Origin: JABWBD01 sp040768665
GTDB taxonomy: Bacteria > Planctomycetota > Planctomycetia > Pirellulales > Thermoguttaceae
DNA length: 64,000 nucleotides
Direction: 5' to 3'
Assembly (NCBI GenBank): GCA_040768665.1
Contig: JAXGMN010000040.1
Span: 62,001 to 126,000 of the forward strand
Part shown: one piece after another, positions 26,538 to 35,904 of the stretch
How positions within the stretch are numbered: position 1 is the first letter of the stretch
Layout: each line of letters opens with the position of its first letter
Program-made: the position numbers and the translations under genes
The notes under the pieces: generated by a model
Seen by the model: only the letters and a program-made list of their open reading frames with translations
What the model was told of the DNA's origin: nothing
The model's database searches: none

Positions 26538-27950
26538 AGGAATTGACAGGGCGTCCAGGAGTTGCTGGAGGCTGGCTTTGGCATCGCCGAGCAGGAGGAT
26601 CGTCTTGGGATCGGCGTAGAGCGGGTTTTCCACGCCGGAATACCCCGGCCGGTCGTCCAGGTTGCAGACCAACACCTGCCGCGCCTCGTGCGCCGCCAGG
26701 ATCGGCATGCCGGCGATGGGGGTTCCCTTCACGTGGATCGCCGCGGGGTTGACCACATCGCAGGCGCCCACGATCACCGCCAGATCGGTGTCCGGGAAAT
26801 CGCCGTTGATCTCCGGGAGGTCGAAGATCACGTCGGGATCGACCTCCGCTTCCGCCAGCAGCACATGCATGTGGCCCGGCATTCTCCCGGCAATCGGATG
26901 GACGGCAAACCGCACTTGTTTGCCCATCGATCGCAGCCGTTCGGCGAGACGGGCGGTCTCGTGTTGTGCATGAGCCAGGGCCATGCCGTAGCCGGGAATC
27001 AGGATGATCCGCTCAGCCCGGCGGGCAGCCTCGGCGCCGCGAACGAGCGGCGACTCCGCGGCGGGTGAGTCGGCGCCGGGCGGCAGCGCCGTACTGGCAG
27101 ACGGCGCTGCCTGGGCCGTGGCGCTCTGGGGGGCGACTGCCGAAACCTCGAAGACCACCGACCAGAGGCTGCGGTTCATCGCCCGGCACATGGCGGCGGT
27201 GAGGATGAAGCCGGAGGCCGACACGGTCGCACCGCAGACGATCAGCAATCGGTTTTCGACGACCATCCCACACAGGGCCGCCGCCAGGCCGGACAGCGCG
27301 TTGAGCAGCGAGATCAACACGGGCATGTCGGCGCCGCCGATCCGAATGGAGAAGACAACTCCCACGCCAAGCGAGATCAGGACAATGGCCGAGAAAAGCC
27401 CTCCGGCGGCAACGCCACCGGCCCACAGCGCGATGACGCTGACGGCCAAGGCGGCGGCGGCGCCGCCCCAGAGCAGCCAGGCGTGGCCGGGGAGCACGAT
27501 GGGAGTCTGTCGGAGGGCGCCGGTGAGTTTGCCGGCCGCCACCGCGCTGCCGCCGGCCGTGACCGTTCCGACGACGAGACCAAGAATTCCGGCGGCCTCT
27601 GCCACAGTGGCGGCCGTGCCGCCGCCTCGAGTCAATTCGACAAACGCCACGAGGAAAGCCGCCGCGCCGCCCGCCCCGTTCTGCAAAGCGACCATCGCCG
27701 GGATCTGGATCATGTTCACCCGCATCGCCACAGCCCAGCCGACCAGCGAACCGGCGGCAAGCACGGACAGGAGGATCTCCGGACTGCCGGGCGGATTGCG
27801 GGCGACGGTGAATCCCAGCGCGCAGGCCAGCGCAAGGGCCGCGACCAGGTTCCCCCAGCGGGCGAGGCCGAGCTCGCGGAACAGGCGGATCCCCAACAGA
27901 AAGGCCGCAACAATCGCCAGATCGATCAGAAGATGCGGGTCAAGTGCCAT
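26529..27950 (-). CDS. pntB: NAD(P)(+) transhydrogenase subunit beta
   Basis: 473 residues: an N-terminal membrane domain of about nine helices and a C-terminal NADP(H)-binding domain III. Domain III shows the classic IIPGYGMALAHAQHETARL, HPIAGRMPGHMHVLLAEA and DVVNPAAIHVKGTPIAGMPI. With the alpha subunits it couples hydride transfer from NADH to NADP+ to proton entry, supplying NADPH. It is the last gene of pntAA-pntAB-pntB. Its 3' end overlaps the right copy of the 31-bp repeat around the MITE, so the element sits immediately against this operon. Confidence 0.95.
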   Translation of the reverse strand: MALDPHLLIDLAIVAAFLLGIRLFRELGLARWGNLVAALALACALGFTVARNPPGSPEILLSVLAAGSLVGWAVAMRVNMIQIPAMVALQNGAGGAAAFLVAFVELTRGGGTAATVAEAAGILGLVVGTVTAGGSAVAAGKLTGALRQTPIVLPGHAWLLWGGAAAALAVSVIALWAGGVAAGGLFSAIVLISLGVGVVFSIRIGGADMPVLISLLNALSGLAAALCGMVVENRLLIVCGATVSASGFILTAAMCRAMNRSLWSVVFEVSAVAPQSATAQAAPSASTALPPGADSPAAESPLVRGAEAARRAERIILIPGYGMALAHAQHETARLAERLRSMGKQVRFAVHPIAGRMPGHMHVLLAEAEVDPDVIFDLPEINGDFPDTDLAVIVGACDVVNPAAIHVKGTPIAGMPILAAHEARQVLVCNLDDRPGYSGVENPLYADPKTILLLGDAKASLQQLLDALSIPAP

Positions 27951-27980
27951 GGGAAACTCGTCGCGATACGGTTCAGCGAA

Positions 27981-28262
27981 TCACTCTTTTCTCTTGAACA
28001 GGCGGAGCATGCGGTCGGTGATGGCAAACCCGCCCACCAGGTTGAAGGCCGCCAGGGCCAGGGCCATGGCGCCCAAGAGTTTCTGCCAGCCGGCCATGGG
28101 AGACGCGAATAGGACCAGAGCCCCGAGAATGGTGATGCCGGAAACCGCGTTGGTCATCGACATCAGCGGCGTATGGAGGCGGGGGGGAACCCGCAGAATC
28201 AGAGAATAGCCGGCCAGAAACGCCAGCGCGAAGACCACGACCATCAGAAGCAGGTCCAGCAC
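27981..28262 (-). CDS. pntAB: NAD(P)(+) transhydrogenase subunit alpha-2 (membrane part)
   Basis: 93 residues with three or four transmembrane helices (VVVFALAFLAGYSLI, SMTNAVSGITILGALVLFA, LGAMALALAAFNLVGGFAI) and the conserved VPPRLHTPLMSMTNAVSGI. This is the membrane segment of the alpha subunit encoded separately, as in three-gene transhydrogenases of Rhodospirillum type. It lies between pntAA (22 bp) and pntB (30 bp). Confidence 0.93.
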   Translation of the reverse strand: MLDLLLMVVVFALAFLAGYSLILRVPPRLHTPLMSMTNAVSGITILGALVLFASPMAGWQKLLGAMALALAAFNLVGGFAITDRMLRLFKRKE

Positions 28263-28284
28263 GATAGGCGTCTCCTTCGCGTTT

Positions 28285-29457
28285 TCAGACCGCGGTCACG
28301 GCCTGGTTCATCGCCTTCAGGGCACCGGGGTGAACGACCTTGCCCTGGTGAGTGACCAGGGAATGCTCGACGATCTCGTCCTCAAGGTCGGGGCGGCCGA
28401 TGCCGTTTTTGAACAGGTTTTGGACGTAGTGCAGCACGTTGTTGGCGTAGAGCCAGCTTGCGTGGACCGGCATCGAGCCGGGGATATTGGCCAGTCCGCA
28501 TAACAGCACGCGATGCTTGACGACCTCGACGCCCGCTTCGGTCGCGGCACAGTTTCCGCCCTGGTCGATGGCCACGTCGACGACGACCGCGCCCGGTTTC
28601 ATCTCGGCCACCATTTCGTCGGTAATCAACACCGGCGCCACTTCTCCGGGGACCAGGGCACTGAGGAGGACAATATCCGCCTCCCGCAGCAACGGCGCGA
28701 GGAGCGCCCGCTCGCGCTCGATCCACTCCGCAGGCAGCGATTTGGCGCAGCCGTCCTCCTCGACGGCGATTTCCGGCGGCACCTCGAAACCGGCAATCTT
28801 GGCCCCCAGGCTGTCGGCCCCTTTGCGGGCGTCGTCGCGGATATCGACCGCCTGAACGGCCCCGCCGAGTCGCCTGGCCGTGGCGATCGCCTGCAAGCCG
28901 ACCACGCCGGCGCCCACCACCAGGAACTTCGCCGGCCTGACGGTTCCGATGGCCGTGCCGATCAGGGGGATAAACCGTGGAAGCCAGTTGGCAGCCATCA
29001 GCACCGCCTTGTAGCCCGTCACCGTGCTCATCGAGGTGAGGGCATCCATCTGCTGCGCTCGCGAGATCCGCGGGATGCCGTCCATCGTCAGCGAAGTGAC
29101 GTTCCGTCCGGCGAGCGCGCGGACCATGGCGTGGTTCGCCGGGGCGGCCGGATGCAGGAAGGTGATCAGCATCGATCCTTCGCGGATCATCTCGGTTTCG
29201 TGTCGACCGACGCTCTCGTTCATCGCGGGTTGCTTGACTTTGAGAATCACATCGGCCGACGCAAACAGGCTGCGGGGGTCGTCGACGATCCGCGCTCCGG
29301 CGCGGCGGTACTCCTCGTCGGACCAGAGGGCCCCTTCGCCGGCCGACGACTGGACGGCGACTTCGAATCCCATTTGCACGTACTGCCCGACCGTCTCGGG
29401 AATTGCCGCCACGCGGTTTTCGTGCGCCAGTATTTCTTTGGGGATTGCAAGAATCAT
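28285..29457 (-). CDS. pntAA: NAD(P)(+) transhydrogenase subunit alpha-1 (NAD-binding)
   Basis: 390 residues of the AlaDH/PNT family, the soluble NAD(H)-binding domain I. The N-terminus MILAIPKEILAHENRVAAIP is diagnostic, with the Rossmann motif VVGAGVVGLQAIATARRLG and the mobile-loop region KPGAVVVDVAIDQGGNC. ATG 29457 is preceded by GAAGGG at 7 bases. First gene of the pnt operon; the membrane part is encoded by the next gene. Confidence 0.95.
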   Translation of the reverse strand: MILAIPKEILAHENRVAAIPETVGQYVQMGFEVAVQSSAGEGALWSDEEYRRAGARIVDDPRSLFASADVILKVKQPAMNESVGRHETEMIREGSMLITFLHPAAPANHAMVRALAGRNVTSLTMDGIPRISRAQQMDALTSMSTVTGYKAVLMAANWLPRFIPLIGTAIGTVRPAKFLVVGAGVVGLQAIATARRLGGAVQAVDIRDDARKGADSLGAKIAGFEVPPEIAVEEDGCAKSLPAEWIERERALLAPLLREADIVLLSALVPGEVAPVLITDEMVAEMKPGAVVVDVAIDQGGNCAATEAGVEVVKHRVLLCGLANIPGSMPVHASWLYANNVLHYVQNLFKNGIGRPDLEDEIVEHSLVTHQGKVVHPGALKAMNQAVTAV

Positions 29458-29918
29458 GGAAAGACCCTTCAATCGGCAAGCGGTATTTTCTACACGGGGA
29501 TCTGCTCCAGGAGCACGTCCGACGCCGCGACCCGGCCCGTTGCCGCCGAGAGATCCCGGATGGCGTCGCGGAGCACGGGGGCTGGGAAACCGGCAGGTCT
29601 CCCAACGCGAGCAACTCGCGCAGAGGCCGATCCGCTTCTTCGACGAGGCGCGGGGCAGGTAAGTTGGCTCTTGTTCACCGGATCGCCCTCCACGGATCAG
29701 GTATCGCTGCTGCCATTCAGTATGGTGTTCGCGCCGGCGGGACGCAAGCGAAGAATTCGTGGCCGATACGTCGGCACGAGATTCGTTCGCGGCGAACCGC
29801 GTCCGGTGGTGGGGGGACGCGGAGTTGATCGTTCTTCCCGGCGCCGTACCGCCGCATCCCGGTGCCCGCACGTCGATTTGCGAGTTGTCCGGCAAGACGG
29901 CGCACTGCTTTCTGCCGT
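29458..29918. other. Intergenic with a possible cysteine-motif protein remnant (minus strand, ~29560-29650)
   Basis: No intact gene. On the minus strand a frame reads KKRIGLCASCSRWETCRFP, which resembles the C-terminal zinc-like CxxC-x5-C end of small planctomycete proteins, but the usual tail after it is missing and the better-looking continuation is in another frame. It may be a decayed gene upstream of pntAA. Confidence 0.25.
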
Positions 29919-30170
29919 TCAGTTCGCGCCGACCTGGTCGGCGTTCGTGCGGCTGCCGAACTCCGTGTCGATTCTGGCGAGCTTCTCCAGCAGAATGCCG
30001 AACGGGGAGCTTGCCTCCGTCGCCGCGCTCTGGATCAGCCGCATCAACGCGACCTCGAAGGCCTCGCGCGGGCACGCCGCCACGGGGCATCCGCCGACAT
30101 CGCTTCGCGGCACTCTCATTTTCGTATCCATAAAACGACGGGCCAACGCCCTTGCACGCTCGTCGTTCAT
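29919..30170 (-). CDS. Hypothetical small protein
   Basis: 83 residues, mostly helical, with a Cys pair (GGCPVAACPREAF) and the segment VALMRLIQSAATEASSPFGILLEKLARID. ATG 30170 has GGAG at 8 bases, which supports translation. I do not recognise the family. It lies between the Rnk-like gene and pntAA on the same strand, so it may belong to the stress/transhydrogenase transcription unit. Confidence 0.5.
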   Translation of the reverse strand: MNDERARALARRFMDTKMRVPRSDVGGCPVAACPREAFEVALMRLIQSAATEASSPFGILLEKLARIDTEFGSRTNADQVGAN

Positions 30171-30287
30171 CACTTCGTCTCCTCTCTCGCAACGCTTCGT
30201 TAAGTTTCGTTCTGCGCGTCAAAAGCCGGCAGGGGCGGCGCAGCGGCCGCCTGCGCTCACCCCGCCGGCCGATCGACCGGCGGCCCC

Positions 30288-30704
30288 TCAAAGCTCGTCC
30301 TGCCCGGATCGCTCGGGCTGGAACCGGACCGCCTCGATCTTGATCCACCGCCGTCCCGCGGGCACCTCCACCGGCACGATCTCGCCCGCGCTCCGCCCCA
30401 GCATCGCTCGCCCGAGTGGGGCCAGCACCGAGATGCGGCCATGGCTCGCATCGGCCCGCTCCGGATAGACGAGCGTGTAGACCTCCCGTTCCTCGGATTC
30501 CAGGTCGAGGATCTCCACGGTGGAGTTCATGGTGACGACATCTTCCGGCACCTCCGTCTCATCGACCGCCACGGCCTGTTCCAGTTCGGCTTCGAAGCGG
30601 TGCAGATACTCCCGCGGGTCCGCAGCCACGGTATAGGCTCGATCAAGCATGGTGCCCAGACGGCGCCGGTCGTTGCCGGTAATCACAATCGTTTGAGAAT
30701 TCAT
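30288..30704 (-). CDS. rnk: Rnk/GreA-C-terminal family regulator
   Basis: 138 residues. An N-terminal helical hairpin (~1-45) is followed by a GreA/GreB C-terminal-type domain: VTMNSTVEILDLESEE, YTLVYPERADASHGRISVLA, PLGRAMLGRSAGE. This is the architecture of Rnk, which binds RNA polymerase near the secondary channel. A paralogue with the same motifs lies at 32642, where it is frameshifted. It follows the DksA/TraR-like gene by 75 bp on the same strand, so two secondary-channel-type factors are encoded side by side. Confidence 0.88.
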   Translation of the reverse strand: MNSQTIVITGNDRRRLGTMLDRAYTVAADPREYLHRFEAELEQAVAVDETEVPEDVVTMNSTVEILDLESEEREVYTLVYPERADASHGRISVLAPLGRAMLGRSAGEIVPVEVPAGRRWIKIEAVRFQPERSGQDEL

Positions 30705-30779
30705 GGTTTATCCCTCTTTGCTTCTTGGTAATGTGCAACTTGGCTTAAAACCGCCATGTTGCAGCGTTTCTTGTGAAGA

Positions 30780-31160
30780 TCAGTTGGAAGGCTGTCGTAA
30801 ATCGCACAGGGCGCAGTAGGTCGTATGAGGAGACAGCGCGCGCCGGCGATCCGACAGTCGAATGCCGCATCCCTGGCATTGGTCGTAGGTGCCTTCCCGC
30901 ATCCGTTGCAGGGCGGCCTCGATCTGGCGGAGCCTTTCTTCCTTGTGGTGGATCAGGTCGGCCAGAAGAGCTTTGAGTTGGCGCGCCATCGACGTTCGCC
31001 AAAAATGGCCGCATGATCGGCACAGTGCCTGCGGCTTGGACGGCCGTTGGCGAACCATGAGCTCCGACGCCAGATCTGCCAGCAGGTGCAATTCGCCCCG
31101 GAGCTGGGCCCGCAGCGCGAGCAGGACTCGCTGGTACTCTCGATCCTCGGAAGATCGCAT
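30780..31160 (-). CDS. DksA/TraR-family zinc-finger protein
   Basis: 126 residues ending in the four-cysteine finger of the DksA/TraR family (CQGCGIRLSDRRRALSP...CALC), preceded by a coiled coil (MARQLKALLADLIHHKEERL) that would enter the RNA polymerase secondary channel. An extra Cys pair in the N-terminal half (CRSCGHFW) is unusual. The acidic tip is less clear than in E. coli DksA. Four bases separate it from the HPF-like gene upstream. Confidence 0.85.
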   Translation of the reverse strand: MRSSEDREYQRVLLALRAQLRGELHLLADLASELMVRQRPSKPQALCRSCGHFWRTSMARQLKALLADLIHHKEERLRQIEAALQRMREGTYDQCQGCGIRLSDRRRALSPHTTYCALCDLRQPSN

Positions 31161-31164
31161 CGTG

Positions 31165-31548
31165 CTATCCTCCTTCCGCCATCGCAGGCTGCGAAGCCCG
31201 CTTCCGCCTGGCCTGTCTTCGCGTCAATTCCCTCTCCACCGCTACGGCGGCCCGTTTGGCGGCTTGCGCAACGGCCGCATAGCGATCGGCGTGACGGCCG
31301 GAAACAACGATCCGGCGGTTGCGGCCCAGGCGCAAACGAATCCGGCAGGAATGTTCAGCGGCCGTGCCGGCGGCCGCGCTGCTCAAGCAGACCTCCACCT
31401 CGGCGACCCTTGCGGCGAATCGCCCCAACGCGGATCGCAGCCGCCGCTGGACGAACTCGTGAAGCGACTGACTGATCGGCGTGCCGCGGCCCTCCAGGAA
31501 AACCTGCAGACAGTAGGCCGGCTTTCTGCCATTGACGTTGATGAGCAT
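31165..31548 (-). CDS. hpf: Ribosome hibernation factor HPF/RaiA-like, short form
   Basis: 127 residues with the S30AE-type alpha/beta fold: VNGRKPAYCLQVFLEG, a central VAEVEVCLSSA strand, RIRLRLGRNRRIVVSGRHAD and the helix YAAVAQAAKRAAVAVERELTR. There is no long-form dimerisation tail. ATG 31548 has a near-perfect ribosome site (TTAGGAGGACGACA). Such factors inactivate 70S ribosomes under energy or oxygen limitation. It heads a minus-strand run with the DksA-like and Rnk-like genes. Confidence 0.82.
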   Translation of the reverse strand: MLINVNGRKPAYCLQVFLEGRGTPISQSLHEFVQRRLRSALGRFAARVAEVEVCLSSAAAGTAAEHSCRIRLRLGRNRRIVVSGRHADRYAAVAQAAKRAAVAVERELTRRQARRKRASQPAMAEGG

Positions 31549-32215
31549 TGTCGTCCTCCTAATACAACAAGAACGAAGAATAGGCATCTGCGTGTGTATA
31601 CGCGGCGTCGCGCAGCGACATTGGCCGCTCCGCGGAGACAGACCCGTCCAGGGACTTGGCGGCTCCGTGAAAGTCCGCTCGTCTTCTCAAGCCGCCGGAG
31701 ACTCCGGCGCTATGCGTCGAGCGGGGACCGCGGGGTCGTTGTTCACCAGCGGTTCGTCGCCGACGCGGCCTGCCCAAGCGGTTCCGTGCATCTCCCTCTC
31801 GGCAGCCCGGGGCGGCCGTGCGCAGACAGCACGGCGGCAGATGGTTCAATGGCACGCATGGCGTACGCCTCCCGGACAGTTCGCAGATGATTCAGGCACT
31901 TTGAATATATCCCCGGGAAAACGGTGTGCAATCCCGCGTTCTGGCCTTGATCGATTAGCCCGCGCCTGCCGGCGGCGAGCTCGCGTCCCGGTGCCACGCA
32001 AGACAAGAGCATGCGCACACTGGAGAAAGGGATGTAGCGCAATGCGGCAGTTCCATGGACGACGATCCGCCGTTGACGCGGCACGAGCAATGGCTAGCTC
32101 TCTCGACTCACCTTGCCTAGCACGCAAAGGCTAGCCCTTTGGATGGGCATTGTTGCTTTCGGAGAATTGTGCGGTAAGATAAGGGCAAGGGAAGCTCATA
32201 CAGGGAGGTGATTTT
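31549..32215. other. 667-bp divergent intergenic region with one candidate promoter
   Basis: No supported gene on either strand. On the plus strand TTGCTT (32153-32158), a 16-bp spacer and TAAGAT (32175-32180) form a plausible sigma-70 promoter for the BON gene. The HPF gene must be transcribed leftwards from the same gap; no minus-strand promoter stands out. Confidence 0.45.
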
Positions 32216-32461
32216 ATGGTCGTCGTACGACAATCGCATCGTCGCAGTGCAGGCCGCCACGCGATGGCCGAAAACGCTCATCGGCGCCTTAGCCGGAATC
32301 CTCACCCCTGCGTCCGCGCCGTGACGTGCGACTATCACGAAGGCGTGCTTTTCCTTCACGGCCGGGTGCCGTCGTATTATTTCAAACAACTCGCGCAGGA
32401 ATCCGTCCGGGACCTGGAAGGCGTGGAAGAGGTCGTCAACCGGATCGAAGTGATCCGCTGA
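32216..32461 (+). CDS. Short BON-domain protein
   Basis: 81 residues with one BON domain: VTCDYHEGVLFLHGRVPSYY, then AQESVRDLEGVEEVVNRIEV. No signal peptide is visible, so it is probably cytoplasmic. The start has a strong ribosome site (GGGAGGTGATTTT). BON domains are thought to bind membranes or phospholipids and occur in stress-response clusters. The neighbours (HPF, DksA-like, Rnk-like) fit that setting. Confidence 0.8.
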   Translation: MVVVRQSHRRSAGRHAMAENAHRRLSRNPHPCVRAVTCDYHEGVLFLHGRVPSYYFKQLAQESVRDLEGVEEVVNRIEVIR

Positions 32462-32641
32462 CGCTCCAAGGGGGATGGACTGGATGCCCGGAGATCAGCG
32501 CGTCGTAAAAAACTGCGGCGGCCCGCCGAGGTGGGGCGGCTAGCTGAACAACATGTAGCCATACCATGACTGCAACCCGCGACTCCACTGGCGGGTTTGC
32601 CTGCTGCCAGGACGAAATGTAGCCCTACGAACCGGTGACTT

Positions 32642-33059
32642 ATGAGCTGCCAGGATTTTGTTATCTCGACGGTCGATTACTCGCGGTTGGAGCCGATGAT
32701 CCGCGATGCCGTGGCGCGCGGGACCATCGCGCGTGAGCAGCTTTCCTTCCTCAAGAGTCACCTGGTGAATGCGCGCATCGTCGAGCCGTCCGAGATGCCC
32801 CAGGGTGTCGTCACCATGAATTCTACGGTCCGCTTCCGCGACCTGGATACCGGCGAGGTGGAGACCTATACGCTGGTCTATCCCGGGTTTGCCGATATCT
32901 CCGAGAACCGCCTCTCCATCCTCAGCCCGTTCGGCATGGCCATTCTCGGCTGTCGCGAAGGTGACACGGTCGAATTGATTCGCCGCCAGGCGCGTGCCGC
33001 GGGCCATGATCGAGAAGGTCGAGTTTCAGCCGGAAAGCGTCGGCCAGTACGATATCTGA
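32642..33059 (+). pseudogene. Second Rnk/GreA-C-terminal family gene, frameshifted near its end
   Basis: The first ~110 residues are a good Rnk-like protein (VVTMNSTVRFRDLDTGEVET, YTLVYPGFADISENRLSILS, FGMAILGCREGDTVE). Between about 32970 and 33005 the family signal changes frame: the expected ending (IEKVEFQPESVGQYDI) is read in another frame and stops at 33059. The frame that starts at 32642 instead runs on to 33157 with an unrelated tail. Either a real indel or an assembly error; the first 110 residues may still be functional. Confidence 0.75.
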
Positions 33060-33165
33060 CCCGCTTCGCTGTAAACCGCCGCCCGCTGGCGGACTTCCAC
33101 CAGCGGCAGGATTGCGCCGTGCTGCCGAAGCACGTCTCGGAGCGTGAGTCGCGTTAAAATACTCT

Positions 33166-33225
33166 TACACCTTGACGTGCACATTGTCTGCGCTAGGATT
33201 ATCGTACATGCTGAGGTGTACGATA
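33166..33225 (+). promoter_or_regulatory. Promoter with palindromic operator, shared type 1
   Basis: TTGACG (33172-33177), 16-bp spacer, TAGGAT (33194-33199). Immediately downstream lies a perfect 9-bp inverted repeat, TATCGTACA (33200-33208) and TGTACGATA (33217-33225), overlapping the expected start point as a repressor site would. The 37 bases 33166-33202 match 41002-41038 at 32 positions. It drives the AhpD-like gene. Confidence 0.7.
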
Positions 33226-33276
33226 GCTCGAGCAGCGGGGAGTCGGCGGCAGGACGTTTTTTTCAAGGAGACCGTA

Positions 33277-33624
33277 ATGGAAGAGACCGTTTATCCCGCC
33301 ATCGATCCGCAGACCGCGCGCCGCCGGAAGGAGCTTTCCGGCGCCTCGATGGCTGCGTTCCAGGCGTTCAGCAAGCAGGTCTTCGCCGAGGGCGCCCTGC
33401 CGGCGAAAACCAAACAGTTGATCGCCTTGGCTGTGGCCCATGTGACCCAATGTCCCTACTGCATCGACAGCCACACGAAATCGGCGATCCAACACGGCGC
33501 CGGCGACGAAGAGATCATGGAGGCGATCTGGGTTGCCGCGGAAATGCGGGCCGGCGCCGCCTACGCGCATTCCGGCCTGGCGGTAAAGGCGATGGAAGAG
33601 TCGCGAACGAAGGAATTGCACTGA
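33277..33624 (+). CDS. Carboxymuconolactone decarboxylase / AhpD-like protein
   Basis: 115 residues of the CMD family with the redox motif of AhpD-like members: TQCPYCIDSHTKSAI (CxxC plus His). AhpD-like proteins reduce peroxiredoxin partners; others are gamma-carboxymuconolactone decarboxylases, but the CxxC-x3-H favours the redox type. ATG 33277 follows AAGGAG. It stands behind a promoter with a palindromic operator nearly identical to that of the RIC gene at 41195, which suggests a common nitrosative or oxidative stress signal. DUF488 follows after 25 bp. Confidence 0.87.
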   Translation: MEETVYPAIDPQTARRRKELSGASMAAFQAFSKQVFAEGALPAKTKQLIALAVAHVTQCPYCIDSHTKSAIQHGAGDEEIMEAIWVAAEMRAGAAYAHSGLAVKAMEESRTKELH

Positions 33625-33649
33625 ACGAAGGGAGGAGAGGATTTCTGCG

Positions 33650-34054
33650 ATGACCGGCAAGGCGGCGGAGAATATCCGGGTGGTCCGCGTCTACGACGCT
33701 CCCAAGTCGAGCGGCGGGTGCCGGGTGCTGGTCGACCGTCTCTGGCCGCGGGGCGTGAAGAAGGAGGAGATCCAGGTCGATCACTGGGCGAAGGAACTTG
33801 CCCCCAGCGCCGAGCTCCGCCGCTGGTTCGGGCATGATCCGGACCGGTGGCCGGAGTTCCGGCGGCGGTACTTCGCCGAGTTGGATTCGCGGCCCGGCGC
33901 CTGGCAGAACTTGATCCACGAGTGTGGCCGCCGCCGGCTGACCCTGCTCTACGCGGCCAAGGACGAGGAGCATAACAACGCGGTGGCGTTGCGGGAGTAT
34001 CTTGAAGATAAGTTGCACCGAGGCGCAGGCAAGAAAAAAGGAGACGGGCAATGA
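33650..34054 (+). CDS. DUF488 family protein
   Basis: 134 residues with the DUF488 pattern: RVLVDRLWPRGVKKEEI, DHWAKELAPSAELRRWFGHD, ALREYLEDKL. Strong ribosome site (GGAGGAG) ahead of the ATG. The biochemical role is unknown; DUF488 proteins are often next to stress genes. Probably co-transcribed with the AhpD-like gene. Confidence 0.88.
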   Translation: MTGKAAENIRVVRVYDAPKSSGGCRVLVDRLWPRGVKKEEIQVDHWAKELAPSAELRRWFGHDPDRWPEFRRRYFAELDSRPGAWQNLIHECGRRRLTLLYAAKDEEHNNAVALREYLEDKLHRGAGKKKGDGQ

Positions 34055-34121
34055 GGGACCGGCGTCTCCGGGGCGGCCCGGGCTCGGTTGACCGGAATCG
34101 TCGAGCACCAAAGACCGTGAG

Positions 34122-35904
34122 ATGAACGAAACCGGGTCAGGTTCAGGGGCGGTGTTGGGCGAGGTGGCGTCTTCCGGGCTGGCTCGCGGGACGGCCATCG
34201 TGTGCGCTTGCGCAAAGCGGATTACCGTTGCTCGCCGGGTGATAAGCCCGGATGAGGCCGAAGCGGAACTGGTCAAGCTGGATGCCGCGATCGCGACGGT
34301 CGAGGATGAGCTGGTCGATTTACAGAAAAAGGCTCAGCAATCCCTGGGAGACCATTCGGCCGGGATCTTCCAGGCGCATGTTGGTCTTCTGCGCGCCCCC
34401 TCGTTGCGGGAGGAGATCTCGCCGCTTGTCTCGACAGGAATACCAATGTCGAAGCAGCCGTGGAGGAATCGGTCGAGAAGCTGGCGTCGGCGTTCTTGCG
34501 AATGGAAGATCCCTATCTGCGGGAACGAGCGGCAGATTTGCAGGATATCGGAAACCGGCTGCTGGATGCTCTCACGAGGAATCAGCCCTCGGAGGCTCCT
34601 GTCTTTCCTGACGGGAGTGTGCTTGTGACGACCGAGCTCTTGCCCTCGGTAACTGCTCGCTTGGATAGCCGGACGATTCGCGGCTTGATCGTGGAGAAGG
34701 GAGGTCAAACCGCGCACGCTACCATCCTGGCGCGAGAGCTGGGCATCCCTTTGTTGATTCGCGTACCGGAAGCCACAAGACGAATCCGCACAGGCGATCG
34801 ACTCATCGTCGACGGGTTGGCGGGGCGGGTATTCATCAATCCCGCTTCCCAAGTCCTGGAGGAATATGATCGGCTGGAATCCGACCTTCACGCCCATCGG
34901 ACCGCGCTGCAAACCCTGGTGGAGTTGCCGGCCGCCACAAGCGATGGTTCGCGGATCACACTGTCAGCGAACATTGGCAAGACCGCCGACGCCATGGCGG
35001 CGGTAGCGGCGAACGCCGACGGGTTGGACTCTATCGCACCGAGTTCGTGTTTCTCGTCCAGGATCACCTCCCCTCCGAGGAAGAACAATATCGAATCTAC
35101 CGGGCAACGGCGGAACACTCGAAGCCGCGCCATGTGGTTGTTCGGCTCTTGGACATCGGCGGGGACAAGCCGCTCCAATACTTTCCGCTATCGGTGGAAG
35201 CGAATCCGTCGCTGGGGTTGCGGGGCACGCGGCTCTTGCTGGCACACGGCGAGATACTACGTCCCCAGGTGCGAGCCGTTCTTCGGCTCAGCGCGACGCA
35301 TCCCGTGTCGATTCTCCTGCCCATGGTCGCCGATGCGGGAGACGTACGGGCAGTCAAAGCGGTCGTCGAGAGCGAAAAGACGAAGCTGGCAGCGGAAGGC
35401 CGGGCCTTGGATCCCCGCATCCCAATCGGCGCGATGATTGAGACCCCGTCGGCCGCCGTCATGATCGGGCGGATAGCCCGGGAGGTTGATTTCTTCAGTG
35501 TCGGCACGAACGATCTCGTTCAGTATCTGTTGACGACGGATCGAACGAGCAGCACGTCGGCGCCCTATTATGAACCCGTTCATCCCGCGGTATTGCACGT
35601 GCTTGCATCCTTGGCATCGACAGCCGGCGAAAAGGGGAAAGGCATCTCGATCTGCGGCGAGATGGCCGGCAATCCCGCGTATACGCGGCTACTGCTAGGC
35701 TTGGGATTCCGAAGCTTTAGTGTCAGCCCCGGCGAGTTGCTGGAGGTCAAAAACGCGATTCGGTCAACCAGCGTAGAAGACGCAAGGGAGCTTGCCGCAC
35801 GGGTGCTTCAATGCGATACCGTTCAGGAAATCGTGACCGACTCGGCATCACGCACCACCATCAAGCTTGGCGAACCGCAAGACAATAGGCAGTTGATGGC
35901 GTAG
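34122..35904 (+). pseudogene. ptsI: PTS phosphoenolpyruvate-protein phosphotransferase (enzyme I), two frameshifts
   Basis: Three consecutive frames together encode a complete enzyme I. Part one gives the N-terminal helices. Part two, from about 34439, carries the phosphohistidine motif GGQTAHATILARELGIP. Part three, from about 35023, has the PEP-binding barrel (RLLDIGGDKPLQYF, GAMIETPSAAVM, FFSVGTNDLVQYLL, GISICGEMAGN). The breaks lie at about 34434-34438 and 35021-35023, the second in a GGG run where one added G would restore DGVGLYRTEF. All catalytic parts are present, so sequencing error is a real alternative to gene decay. No HPr or EIIA gene is nearby. Confidence 0.85.

Noticed and set aside
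28285..30348. 687-codon frame as one protein
   Set aside because: Only the part from 29457 downwards is PntAA; the upstream part is low-complexity Arg-rich read-through opposite or between other genes.
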